From Verrucomicrobia bacterium CG1_02_43_26 (GTDB taxonomy: Bacteria; Verrucomicrobiota; Verrucomicrobiia; Opitutales; CG1-02-43-26), in contig MNWT01000005.1 in the NCBI GenBank assembly GCA_001872735.1, forward strand, positions 61,001-125,000: a DNA stretch of 64,000 bases, written 5' to 3'. Below are positions 25,355 to 34,048 of the stretch, piece after piece. Numbering within the stretch: position 1 is the stretch's first letter; the number at the start of each line of letters is the position of its first letter. Below the pieces are notes generated by a model. The model saw nothing but the letters and a program-made list of their open reading frames with translations. It had not been told where the DNA came from and made no database searches. Position numbers and translations under genes: made by a program.

Positions 25355-26332
25355 TTATTTAAGAAGAGCAAGAACCGTTTTAACAATCAGCTCCGGATAC
25401 GGCAATTGAAGCTTCTCGAGCGCCATACTGTAGATCTGAGGCGCATCCACTGCGGAAATACGTTTAATAGGCGCATCAAGATAGTCAAATGCCTTCTCTT
25501 GTATGATATAAGAAACTTGGGCATCGACACCTCCAAAGGGCTTGTTTTCCTCAACCAATACCACGCGGTTCGTCTTCTTAACCGTGTTGATAATGGCTTC
25601 TTCGTCCAATGGCCGTATGCTTCTTAAATCAAGCACTTCGACATTTATATTGTGCTCTTTTTCTAAAATTTCTGCAGCTTTAAGGGAGGTAATAACAGCT
25701 CTGCCGTGCGCTATAATAGATAAATCACTGCCTTCGCGTTTAATATCCGCTTTACCAAAGGGAATGAGATATTCTTCTTCAGGCACTTCACATTTATCAT
25801 TATAAAGGATCGTGTTTTCCATGAAACATACCGGGTCATTATCTCGTATAGCATTCTTTAAAAGACCTTTAGCATCGTACGCGTTTGCTGGGCAAACAAC
25901 TTTCAGACCAGGAAACTGGGCATAAAAATTCTCTGGAGTATGAGAATGCGTTGCGCCTACATTCACGCCTCCATTAGCAGGCCCACGAAACACTATCGGT
26001 ACATTGACCGTTCCGCCGGACATATAACGCATATTAGCCGCGTTATTCATAATCTGGTCACACGCCACAAAGGAGAAGCTCCATGTCATGAACTCTACTA
26101 TCGGGCGCAAGCCCATCATAGCAGCCCCAACACCTAAACCGGCAAATCCACCTTCACTAATCGGGGTGTCGATAACCCGCTTCTCACCAAATTTCTCCAA
26201 AAGACCTTGGGTCACTTTATACGCGCCATGATACTGGGCAACTTCTTCACCCATGATAAAGACTTTTTCATCGCGAGCCATTTCTTCCGCAATCGCTTGA
26301 TTGACAGCTTCTCTATAAGTAATTTCGGGCAT
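25355..26332 (-). CDS. pdhB: Pyruvate dehydrogenase E1 component, beta subunit
   Basis: A 325-residue thiamine-diphosphate enzyme subunit that, with PdhA, decarboxylates pyruvate. It begins MPEITYREAVNQAIAEEMAR and shows the family marks FIMGEEVAQYHGAYKVTQGL, DTPISEGGFAGLGVGAAMMG and the TPP-facing Glu, GGVNVGATHSH, DNDPVCFMENTILY, and the C-terminal EENKPFGGVDAQVSYII. It is encoded 42 bases after pdhA and 24 bases before pdhC. Together the three genes encode the E1a2b2-type complex usual in Gram-positives, mitochondria and PVC bacteria, not the single-chain AceE. Confidence 0.96.
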   Translation of the reverse strand: MPEITYREAVNQAIAEEMARDEKVFIMGEEVAQYHGAYKVTQGLLEKFGEKRVIDTPISEGGFAGLGVGAAMMGLRPIVEFMTWSFSFVACDQIMNNAANMRYMSGGTVNVPIVFRGPANGGVNVGATHSHTPENFYAQFPGLKVVCPANAYDAKGLLKNAIRDNDPVCFMENTILYNDKCEVPEEEYLIPFGKADIKREGSDLSIIAHGRAVITSLKAAEILEKEHNINVEVLDLRSIRPLDEEAIINTVKKTNRVVLVEENKPFGGVDAQVSYIIQEKAFDYLDAPIKRISAVDAPQIYSMALEKLQLPYPELIVKTVLALLK

Positions 26333-26374
26333 GATAATTATAATTTAAATTCGAAAAAAAACACTAATGTGGGC

Positions 26375-27439
26375 TTAATTAAAATACATCCTACCTTGAG
26401 ATGTTTTTTGGTCCGGATTATCTTCTTCCCAATAAACCGATGTCTGTATCGTTTCCTCAGGCGGAAATGGGCTCTCTTCCGCAAACTTTGCAGATGCTTC
26501 CGCTTCCTCTTTAGCTGCCGTGTCTATCGCCTGTTTCTTCTCTTCGTTAAGCACGCCTTCTTCAAACAATTTTTGCTCAAATAAGAGGATCGGGTCTCTT
26601 GTCTTTTTATACTCTTCTATCTCATCTTTGGAACGATAGGTCTTGTCTGGGTCAGACATAGAGTGGCCACGATAGCGATATGTCTTAATTTCCAAAACAG
26701 TTGGGCGAGATTCGTTATAGGCTCTTTGCAAAGCTTGCGTTGTCTTTGCGCGAACTTCATAGAGATCGTTTCCTTCCACAACATCCCAGGCAATATTAAA
26801 CCCTTCAGCGCGTTTTGCTAAAGGGGCTCCGGCAGAGGATCTCTCTTGGCTCGTCCCCATGGAATAGCAATTATTTTCAATAATGTAAATAACCGGAATA
26901 TTCCATAAAGAGACTAAATTGTAGGATTCATATAGTACGCCTTGGTTAACCGCACCGTCTCCCAAATAACACAAGCAGGCTGCTTTTTTCCCTTGGTACT
27001 TAAGCGCAAACGCAATACCCGCACCTAATGGTGTTTGGCCGCAGACAATGCCGTGGCCGCCCCAATAATTTTTAGAGGGGTCAAAAAAGTGCATAGAGCC
27101 GCCTTTGCCTTCGGAGCAGCCTGTATACTTGCCGTACATCTCGGCCATAAGCTCATTCATTCCCATACCAACTGCCATCGCGTGGGCGTGGTTACGATAC
27201 GCGGTAATCACTTGGTCATCTGGCCCCAATACTGAAATAGTACCAACCGCAACAGATTCTTGCCCAATGTATGTATGGCAAAAACCTCCTATATTTCCTT
27301 GCTGGTAGGATCGCACCGCGCGCTCTTCAAACTTACGTATACGGACCATTTCTTGGTAAAGAAATATTTTTTCTTCCGCAGATAGTGCCTTGTTAACTTC
27401 CGCTTCTTGGGGAGAAATCTCAATGCTTTCGCTATTCAC
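26375..27439 (-). CDS. pdhA: Pyruvate dehydrogenase E1 component, alpha subunit
   Basis: A 354-residue subunit that binds thiamine diphosphate and magnesium. Key motifs: the GGSMHFFDPSKNYWGGHGIVCGQ region, the TPP-binding GDGAVNQGVLYESYNLVSLWNIP...N core near residues 165-190, the phosphorylation-loop-like YRYRGHSMSDPDKTYR near 250, and the acidic tail. The N-terminal 20 residues are specific to this protein. It is the first gene of pdhA-pdhB-pdhC. A Nudix hydrolase gene lies 67 bases upstream and may be part of the same transcript. Confidence 0.95.
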   Translation of the reverse strand: MNSESIEISPQEAEVNKALSAEEKIFLYQEMVRIRKFEERAVRSYQQGNIGGFCHTYIGQESVAVGTISVLGPDDQVITAYRNHAHAMAVGMGMNELMAEMYGKYTGCSEGKGGSMHFFDPSKNYWGGHGIVCGQTPLGAGIAFALKYQGKKAACLCYLGDGAVNQGVLYESYNLVSLWNIPVIYIIENNCYSMGTSQERSSAGAPLAKRAEGFNIAWDVVEGNDLYEVRAKTTQALQRAYNESRPTVLEIKTYRYRGHSMSDPDKTYRSKDEIEEYKKTRDPILLFEQKLFEEGVLNEEKKQAIDTAAKEEAEASAKFAEESPFPPEETIQTSVYWEEDNPDQKTSQGRMYFN

Positions 27440-27506
27440 AATACAAATATTTAGGTTTAGTTACTGCTCTTCGCAATATATGGAAGAGGATCCGATTGTG
27501 CAAGAT

Positions 27507-28031
27507 TCAGAAGGATTCTTCAACGATAATTTCCAATTTCTTTTTGGGATCACAATCCGCCTTCAACGCTACAAATCTTGTGTGATATTTGTCATACGAA
27601 GCCCATAGGCCTTGCCTGTCGGTCTCGGGTAGTTCTTCATCGGGCAAGTCATCTATCTCAGCTCGGCTAAAGAAATCAAAATGTCCTTCTTCCATCACTT
27701 CGGGGTGAAAATCGATTGTTTTTTTACACTCAAACAGGAACATGAGCCAATGCTTCTCTCCTTCGTAATTTTTTTCGGAAATCATCCCAAATAGATGTAA
27801 ATCGTTTGTTCCAATGGTCATTCCTGCTTCTTCAAATACTTCACGAACGGCACAGTCATGGGGAGATTCGCCTTCATCAATTTCTACTTTCCCGCCAAGC
27901 GGTGTCCAGCAGTTAAAATTCGGTGCTCTGGTTCTTTTTAACATAAGGAAACGGTCTTGATCGTCTTTTATAAAGACGAGAACGCTTACTCCAAAGGGTT
28001 TTTGTGCGTGTCCACTCATAACTCGAATCAT
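27507..28031 (-). CDS. Nudix (MutT-type) hydrolase
   Basis: A protein of about 174 residues with a full Nudix box, GGKVEIDEGESPHDCAVREV followed by FEEAGMTIG, carrying the metal-binding REVFEE core. It likely cleaves an oxidised nucleotide such as 8-oxo-dGTP; many MutT-like proteins of this pattern share SVLVFIKD at the start and a WTPLGGK lead-in. Translation could start at 28127 (which overlaps uppP), 28031 or 28019. I favour one of the latter two because they fit the family length. It is divergent from uppP and in line with the pdh operon. Confidence 0.85.
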   Translation of the reverse strand: MIRVMSGHAQKPFGVSVLVFIKDDQDRFLMLKRTRAPNFNCWTPLGGKVEIDEGESPHDCAVREVFEEAGMTIGTNDLHLFGMISEKNYEGEKHWLMFLFECKKTIDFHPEVMEEGHFDFFSRAEIDDLPDEELPETDRQGLWASYDKYHTRFVALKADCDPKKKLEIIVEESF

Positions 28032-28112
28032 GAAACATGAGCTCTCATCAATAGGCAACTTTATTTCAGATTTTGGGCTTGTATATCCCTCATCTTGAGG
28101 CAAAAAAGATAC

Positions 28113-29135
28113 ATGCCCAGTCGACATTTGCGTACTATTGCCCTCTCTTTTTTTGTATTAGCAAACTTACTTCCTACGTTAAGCGCCCAGGAGGAAAAGC
28201 TCTCTCTTGAAATTGCGCCTTCGTCTTCGTTCAATTATACGGATGCGTTTATTCTGGGCTTGGTTGAGGGGGTTACCGAGTATCTGCCCGTCTCTTCCAC
28301 AGGTCACTTGATCATCGCAAACCATTTCCTTCATCTGGATGCCGAAGTGCCGTTTATCGATCCTGAAACACAAACGTATGTGTTAAGAGATCCGGAAAAT
28401 CCCGATTCCAAATACACGTTGAAGGAGGCCGCAGATGCCTACGCAATCGTAATCCAGGGGGGCGCTATTTTGGCCGTTTGTTTTCTCTATTGGAAAGAAA
28501 TCCTTGGCATGGGTTTAGGCATACTTGGAATGAATCCTAGCGGAAGGAAACTCGCCATTAATCTAATCATCGCCTTTTTGCCGGCTGCCGTACTGGGGCC
28601 AATCCTCGATCCCTGGATTGAAAGCAAGCTTTTCCATCCGTGGGCCGTTATTGTGGCTTTAATCGCAGGCGCTTTTCTAATGCTGGGGGTAAATCGCTGG
28701 TATGTGCGTAAAAAACATCCCTACGAGGGGCATGCTGTCTCTTCTCCCCGAATGGAGGATCTTACGTGGAAGCAAAGTCTCTTCATAGGTTTTTTGCAAT
28801 GCTTCGCCATGTGGCCGGGTACTAGCCGCTCAATGATGACAATTATTGGCGGGTTTGCCGTTGGGTTGAGTCCCAAGCGTGCCGCAGAATTCAGTTTTTT
28901 GTTGGGATTAATTACGCTCACAGCTGCATCGAGCTATAAGGCGCTATTTGAAGGCCCTATGATGCTAAAGGTTCTGGATGCGGGTCCACTGCTCTTTGGT
29001 TGTTTTATAGCCTTTGTATCCGCGGCTATCGCTATCAAATGGTTTATTCAGTACTTAAACAAGCATGGGCTAGGCTTGTTTGCTTGGTATCGCATCGCCT
29101 TGGCATGCGTGGTTTTTGTTTTGGTGTACGTTTGA
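28113..29135 (+). CDS. uppP: Undecaprenyl-diphosphatase (bacitracin resistance)
   Basis: A 340-residue integral membrane enzyme (BacA/UppP family) that dephosphorylates undecaprenyl pyrophosphate to recycle the lipid carrier of cell-wall synthesis. The two catalytic motifs are clear: LVEGVTEYLPVSSTGHLI near residues 50-67 and FLQCFAMWPGTSRSMMTIIGG near 228-248, with the essential Glu/Ser and Arg. Eight or so membrane helices can be traced. The N-terminal stretch (about 40 residues, with a hydrophobic segment ending LSAQ) is longer than usual and may be a cleaved signal. The ATG at 28113 is preferred; a TTG at 28095 is less likely. Confidence 0.94.
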   Translation: MPSRHLRTIALSFFVLANLLPTLSAQEEKLSLEIAPSSSFNYTDAFILGLVEGVTEYLPVSSTGHLIIANHFLHLDAEVPFIDPETQTYVLRDPENPDSKYTLKEAADAYAIVIQGGAILAVCFLYWKEILGMGLGILGMNPSGRKLAINLIIAFLPAAVLGPILDPWIESKLFHPWAVIVALIAGAFLMLGVNRWYVRKKHPYEGHAVSSPRMEDLTWKQSLFIGFLQCFAMWPGTSRSMMTIIGGFAVGLSPKRAAEFSFLLGLITLTAASSYKALFEGPMMLKVLDAGPLLFGCFIAFVSAAIAIKWFIQYLNKHGLGLFAWYRIALACVVFVLVYV

Positions 29136-29694
29136 TATCCTATTCCTCCCAAGCTTATAAAACTCATGGCCCATCGTTAATTGGCTTTCACTAACTGTGT
29201 TTGCGGGATGGAATTTTCAGAGTCGTAAAAGGTTTGAATTCGGCAAATCGCTCATCTAACAATCGTCAGCAATTGCCTCGTTGCAGTCGATCCACCAACC
29301 GCCGCTTACTTGATTCACGTTAGTATAGTGAACGAACGAGCACGAAATAGTAAAAAAATTCACTTTTTTTTCAAAATCATCCCAATTATCCCAACCATCC
29401 CAATTATCGACCAAAGAAACGCTTGACACTTCCGTATAATAGAGAGGAAGGACTTCTCTCAAAATGTTTTCAAAAAAATGTCTCGTTTTACATCGTCACT
29501 GAATTAACCCCTACAACAACCCAATACAATTATGAACTTCTCTATATCAACAAATACTGTCTTATCGGTCACCGCGTCAATGGCTCGACTATACATGATA
29601 CGCCTTCACGTCTTTTCTCTTATTAGCGTTGCCTCTGGCAATATTTCCAACTTATCCTGATTTATCGATATAACCGTTAACCCCTTATAAAACT
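29136..29694. other. Long non-coding interval before metK with a 9-bp tandem repeat
   Basis: No convincing gene lies here. There are three tandem 9-bp units, CCCAATTAT (29381-29389), CCCAACCAT (29390-29398) and CCCAATTAT (29399-29407). A short inverted repeat GAGAG/CTCTC sits at about 29441-29460. I see no SAM- or SAH-riboswitch fold in the last 200 bases, despite the metK-ahcY genes downstream. A short minus-strand frame (29256-29462) with a repeated Asp-Asn-Trp motif starts only at TTG and is probably chance. Confidence 0.5.
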
Positions 29695-30888
29695 ATGGCT
29701 GATCATTTCATTTTCTCTTCCGAATCCGTTGGCGAAGGCCACCCAGATAAAATCGCTGATTACATTTCTGATAGTATTCTAGATGCTTTTCTAGCAAAGG
29801 ATCCCCATAGCCGGGTTGCGTGTGAGGCTATTGTTAAATATGACACCGTTTACCTTGTTGGCGAAATTTCGTCTAAGGCGCATATCAATTACCAACAGGT
29901 CGTGCGCCAAGCGGTGAGAGATATCGGTTACACCCACGAGGATGATGTTTTTAATGCGGATACTATAGAAATTCACAATAAGCTCACAGAGCAGTCTCCT
30001 GAAATCGCTCAAGGGGTCAATGCCGTTGGAGCTGATGGTAAAAAGACCGCAGAGCAGGGCGCGGGTGACCAAGGTATCATGTTTGGTTACGCGTGTGACG
30101 AAACAGAGGAGCTTATGCCTTCACCTATTGTTTATGCGCACAAACTTAATATTGAGCTCGCTCGACTGAGAAAGGATCACACGGTTCCTTGGCTACGCCC
30201 GGATAGCAAAACTCAGGTCGCCATTGAATACGTCAACGGTAAGCCCAAGCGTATCGTTAATGTTGTTATTTCTACCCAACATGAAGCTTACATTAAACAC
30301 AAGGAGATAGAGCACTTTCTCATAAGTGAGGTCATCCCTAATGTTCTTCCCAAGGAGTTATTAACGAAGGATACTGAATATTTTATCAACCCTACCGGCA
30401 GTTTCGTTAAGGGGGGCCCGGAAACAGATGCCGGGCTCACGGGTCGTAAAATCATTGCAGACACCTATGGCGGGTGGGCTCGGCATGGGGGTGGCGCGTT
30501 TTCTGGCAAAGATCCTTCGAAGGTAGATCGTTCTGCTGCCTATATGTGCCGCTGGGTCGCAAAAAATATCGTTGCGGCAGGTATCGCCTCCCAAATAGAG
30601 CTCCAGGTAGCTTATGCTATTGGTCACCCAAATCCTACCAGTATTCACGTATCTACTTTTGGGAGCAGCCCTTACCGTGATGAGGATATTCATGATGCTA
30701 TCAAAAAGGTCTTCAGTTTTAAACCTGCCGATATTATCAAGCAGCTCGACCTACTGCGCCCTATTTACAGGAGAACCACGCACTATGGGCACTTCACGAA
30801 ACCGGATCTCCCTTGGGAGCAAACGGATAAAGTCGAAGCGCTCAACAAAGCGATGAGTGCTTATAAACCCCGAATCTTTGCTGTATGA
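29695..30888 (+). CDS. metK: S-adenosylmethionine synthetase
   Basis: A 397-residue enzyme that makes SAM from methionine and ATP. The start [40 protein letters not shown] near residues 120-140, [22 protein letters not shown] near residues 258-280 and AIGHPNPTS near the end are all present. Length is normal. It overlaps ahcY by four bases (ATGA), so the SAM-making and SAH-clearing enzymes are co-translated. This couples the methyl cycle in one operon. Confidence 0.97.
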   Translation: MADHFIFSSESVGEGHPDKIADYISDSILDAFLAKDPHSRVACEAIVKYDTVYLVGEISSKAHINYQQVVRQAVRDIGYTHEDDVFNADTIEIHNKLTEQSPEIAQGVNAVGADGKKTAEQGAGDQGIMFGYACDETEELMPSPIVYAHKLNIELARLRKDHTVPWLRPDSKTQVAIEYVNGKPKRIVNVVISTQHEAYIKHKEIEHFLISEVIPNVLPKELLTKDTEYFINPTGSFVKGGPETDAGLTGRKIIADTYGGWARHGGGAFSGKDPSKVDRSAAYMCRWVAKNIVAAGIASQIELQVAYAIGHPNPTSIHVSTFGSSPYRDEDIHDAIKKVFSFKPADIIKQLDLLRPIYRRTTHYGHFTKPDLPWEQTDKVEALNKAMSAYKPRIFAV

Positions 30889-32312
30889 CAACGCTGCTCA
30901 AAAAAAATACCCCACCCTATCAAGTAGCCGATATTAATCTTGCCGACTGGGGCAACAAGGAAATCGGGATGGCCGAAAGGGAAATGCCTGGTCTCCTTGC
31001 TTTACAGAAAAAATATGGAAAGGAAAAACCGCTCAAAGGTGTTAGAATCATGGGCTCCCTCCATATGACAATCCAGACTGCTGTTTTGATAAAGACGCTT
31101 GAAGCGCTTGGCGCTGACATTCGTTGGGCAAGTTGTAACATATTCTCCACCCAAGATCATGCCGCAGCTGCCATGGCAAAGGCAGGCTATGCCATTTTTG
31201 CCTGGAAGGGGGAAAGTATCAAGGAATATTGGCAATGTACCTTTAATGCGCTCAATTGGCCCAATAAACAGGGGCCAAACCTGATCGTTGATGATGGTGG
31301 CGATGCTACGTTGATGGTCCATAAGGGCTATGAATTGGAGGCTGGAGATAATTGGGTCAATACCCCTTCCGAATCAGAGGACGAAGTGGTATTAAAACAA
31401 CTCCTGAAAGACATTCATGCTGATAACCCCAATTACTGGCATAATGTGGTAAATGACTTACATGGCGTATCTGAGGAAACGACAACGGGAGTTCATCGTT
31501 TATACAAATTGGCCAAGCAAAACCAATTGCTCTTCCCCTCCATTAACGTGAACGACTCTGTCACTAAATCTAAATTTGATAATATATATGGTTGCCGGGA
31601 GTCTCTACTAGATGGCATCAAGCGAGCCACAGATATCATGGTGGCTGGTAAAGTAGCCGTTGTTTGCGGCTATGGGGATGTGGGCAAGGGTTCCGCGCAG
31701 TCTCTGCGTTCCCTAAATGCAAGGGTTCTTGTTACGGAAATCGATCCTATTTGCGCCCTCCAAGCTCTTATGGCCGGCTTTGAAGTCGTAACATTAGAAG
31801 ATGCCCTCAGCATAGCGGATATTATCGTCACCGCTACAGGGAACAAAGATGTCATTACACTCGAGCATATGCGCCACATGAAAGATCAGGCTATTATATG
31901 CAACATCGGCCACTTTGATGATGAAATCCAAATGAATGCGCTTGAAAACGCACCCGATGTTAAAAAGAACAACATCAAACCTCAAGTAGACCGCTATACC
32001 TTTAAGGATGGCCGCCAAATTTATGTCCTCGCCGAAGGGCGCTTGGTCAACCTGGGCTGCGCTACCGGGCACCCCTCATTCGTCATGTCCTGTTCTTTTA
32101 GCAATCAGGTACTTGCCCAAATGGATCTTTGGAAGAATAAAGGCAAGTACGAGAATAAAGTCTACATCCTCCCAAAGAAGCTAGACGAGGAAGTCGCCCG
32201 CATCCATGTAGAAAAGCTAGGCGCTAAACTAACTCGTCTGACCAAGTCACAAGCAGATTATCTGGAAATCCCAATCGAAGGGCCTTTTAAGCCTGAATAT
32301 TACCGATATTAA
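30885..32312 (+). CDS. ahcY: Adenosylhomocysteinase
   Basis: A 475-residue NAD-dependent enzyme that splits S-adenosylhomocysteine into adenosine and homocysteine. Conserved parts: [12 protein letters not shown] near 34, [20 protein letters not shown] near residues 57-76, the catalytic region with [13 protein letters not shown] and [20 protein letters not shown] near 224-243, the NAD-binding [14 protein letters not shown] near residue 263, and [11 protein letters not shown], then the C-terminal YRY. Length is typical for the bacterial form with an insert. It is coupled to metK. It removes SAH, the inhibitor of methyltransferases. Confidence 0.97.
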   Translation: MTTLLKKNTPPYQVADINLADWGNKEIGMAEREMPGLLALQKKYGKEKPLKGVRIMGSLHMTIQTAVLIKTLEALGADIRWASCNIFSTQDHAAAAMAKAGYAIFAWKGESIKEYWQCTFNALNWPNKQGPNLIVDDGGDATLMVHKGYELEAGDNWVNTPSESEDEVVLKQLLKDIHADNPNYWHNVVNDLHGVSEETTTGVHRLYKLAKQNQLLFPSINVNDSVTKSKFDNIYGCRESLLDGIKRATDIMVAGKVAVVCGYGDVGKGSAQSLRSLNARVLVTEIDPICALQALMAGFEVVTLEDALSIADIIVTATGNKDVITLEHMRHMKDQAIICNIGHFDDEIQMNALENAPDVKKNNIKPQVDRYTFKDGRQIYVLAEGRLVNLGCATGHPSFVMSCSFSNQVLAQMDLWKNKGKYENKVYILPKKLDEEVARIHVEKLGAKLTRLTKSQADYLEIPIEGPFKPEYYRY

Positions 32313-32327
32313 AAAAATCTTTTCTCA

Positions 32328-33935
32328 TTATTTTTTATTATCATGAGCTTCCGACTTTTCAGTAGATTTTCTATTTTTCAATTTAAATGAAAGGTTGCTG
32401 AAGATATTCTTTAAAGACGTGTTACTCTTTTTGCTCTCATTGCTTTTCTTATCACTCTCCTCTACCATACCTTCTTCGTTAATGACAATGATGTCCTCGT
32501 TTAAGAAAACATCATTATACGATGCTTCCTTGACAGATTTCGACCGCTTTTTCGGTACCTCTATTTTTTCACTCTTTTCAGTAATATTCAGAAAATCCCC
32601 CGAGAAAGATTTGCGCTTTATCTCATATTTTGATTTCAGCTGTTCCAATAGCTGGCCATAAAGTTTAACAAAGTCGATGCCCGAATCCGTTCTGCCTTTA
32701 CGCTCAATGCTCGTGGGCTCTACAAATTTACTCTCTTCTCCCTTCTCTCCCTTCACCAGCTTTACAATTTTATCGATATCTTCCTTCGTGGCATATTTGA
32801 TAAAAATCTCAAACCCTTCCTTATCCGAAACAATGTTCTTAATTAATTTTCGTTCAGCGAAATACAAGCATAACTCCAAATGGTGTTTCTCCATGTAAAG
32901 TTTTTCCTTCTTCTCATTTCCAGAAGGAATCATATAAAAAAAGAAATCCTTTATCGTTACAGCCAAGGATTTTTCATTATTAAGAGGCAAGCCCCCCAAG
33001 CGCATAATCCCCACAAGTATTTCCAGATCCTTAGCCGAAGCAGATTCAAGAAATTTCTTATAATGATTTTCCCATCTGGAGAGTTCACTCCCATTTCCTC
33101 GGATAAATAAGTTCTCAAGATTTTTACAAATTAAATCTTTTAAGAAAAAATCCTTATCGATAACCACTTTCTCTTTCTCTTGTAGCAAATCTTTCAATTC
33201 TTCTTCAGAAAGATTATCGAAACAACCTTTAGTATGCTTTTCAAACGCTTCAATGATGCTCTTTTCAAAACCCATGAGTTTCGAAAATTTGCTTTCAGCA
33301 AAATCAGTCATATTGTCCAGAAAATGCGTAAAAAATAAATTTTTCAGGTCGGAATCGGTAAATTTGATTAACTCGGCACCATATTTCTCTTTCAACTTTT
33401 TATTTAAATCATCTGCTTTCAGCGAAATAGTGATTGTTTGATTTTTATTTATTTCGATATCTTTTGGGAGTCCAAGATAACGAATATAAGGCATTTTCTC
33501 CTTTTCATTTCCCTTCGTGAGCGTCTTTTTAAGGATGTTATCTCTAGGCGAATCGACTTCTATAATTTTAATTTCTTTCGTCTTCTTATCTAAAACATCA
33601 GGGGTAATAATGAGCATACATTGATTGTCCGCCACTGTGAGCTCTATACTCTTGGGATTGAGCAAACATCCTTCATTGAGGATATCGGAAGCAATACATT
33701 TGTTAGATAGAATTTCTTTTTTCTCATTTTCTAATATGCGAAAGTGAATTTTTTTTGCCTCCTTGATCTCTCGTGGGCTTGTCAGCTCCTTTAGCCGAGG
33801 GCTTACAAGCATCCCTTCCTCAAGTTTTTCAAATGTCTCTTTTTTTTCTTCTTTTTTCTCCAATTCTAAACTGAAATTGAGAAGGTCGTTCTTCGGGGGG
33901 GTATTGCGTTTTTGCTGAATCGGGGTGTTGCTCAT
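32328..33935 (-). CDS. Large Lys/Glu-rich hypothetical protein, possible effector
   Basis: About 535 residues, not recognised. It starts MSNTPIQQKRNTPPKNDLLN, a Thr/Pro/Asn-rich N-terminus of the kind seen in T3SS substrates, though no test is possible here. The body is very rich in Lys, Glu, Leu and Phe, suggesting long helices; possible coiled coil around residues 20-45 and 440-535. There is no signal peptide or membrane segment. The C-terminus (ESDKKSNESKKSNTSLKN, then KKLNRKSTEK-like) is highly charged and disordered. The AT-rich codon choice differs from the neighbouring metK/ahcY. It is a lone gene between ahcY and the flagellar cassette. Confidence 0.6.
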   Translation of the reverse strand: MSNTPIQQKRNTPPKNDLLNFSLELEKKEEKKETFEKLEEGMLVSPRLKELTSPREIKEAKKIHFRILENEKKEILSNKCIASDILNEGCLLNPKSIELTVADNQCMLIITPDVLDKKTKEIKIIEVDSPRDNILKKTLTKGNEKEKMPYIRYLGLPKDIEINKNQTITISLKADDLNKKLKEKYGAELIKFTDSDLKNLFFTHFLDNMTDFAESKFSKLMGFEKSIIEAFEKHTKGCFDNLSEEELKDLLQEKEKVVIDKDFFLKDLICKNLENLFIRGNGSELSRWENHYKKFLESASAKDLEILVGIMRLGGLPLNNEKSLAVTIKDFFFYMIPSGNEKKEKLYMEKHHLELCLYFAERKLIKNIVSDKEGFEIFIKYATKEDIDKIVKLVKGEKGEESKFVEPTSIERKGRTDSGIDFVKLYGQLLEQLKSKYEIKRKSFSGDFLNITEKSEKIEVPKKRSKSVKEASYNDVFLNEDIIVINEEGMVEESDKKSNESKKSNTSLKNIFSNLSFKLKNRKSTEKSEAHDNKK

Positions 33936-34048
33936 AGACTGTAGAATTAGTCTCGCCAAGCATAAAAGTCAATGCAATACAGATAGAACCAACTAGCATT
34001 AACACCTAAGTTAACTAAATAAAAATTAATAACAATCTATACCAATTA

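Noticed and set aside
29256..29462. Small minus-strand gene with repeated Asp-Asn/Gly-Trp residues
   Set aside because: It starts only at TTG, has no ribosome site, and its repeat comes from the 9-bp DNA repeat.
29495..29694. SAM or SAH riboswitch before metK-ahcY
   Set aside because: I looked for the paired helices and conserved core of SAM-I, SAM-II and SAH types and saw only a short TTGCC/GGCAA stem without the consensus. A covariance-model search would decide.
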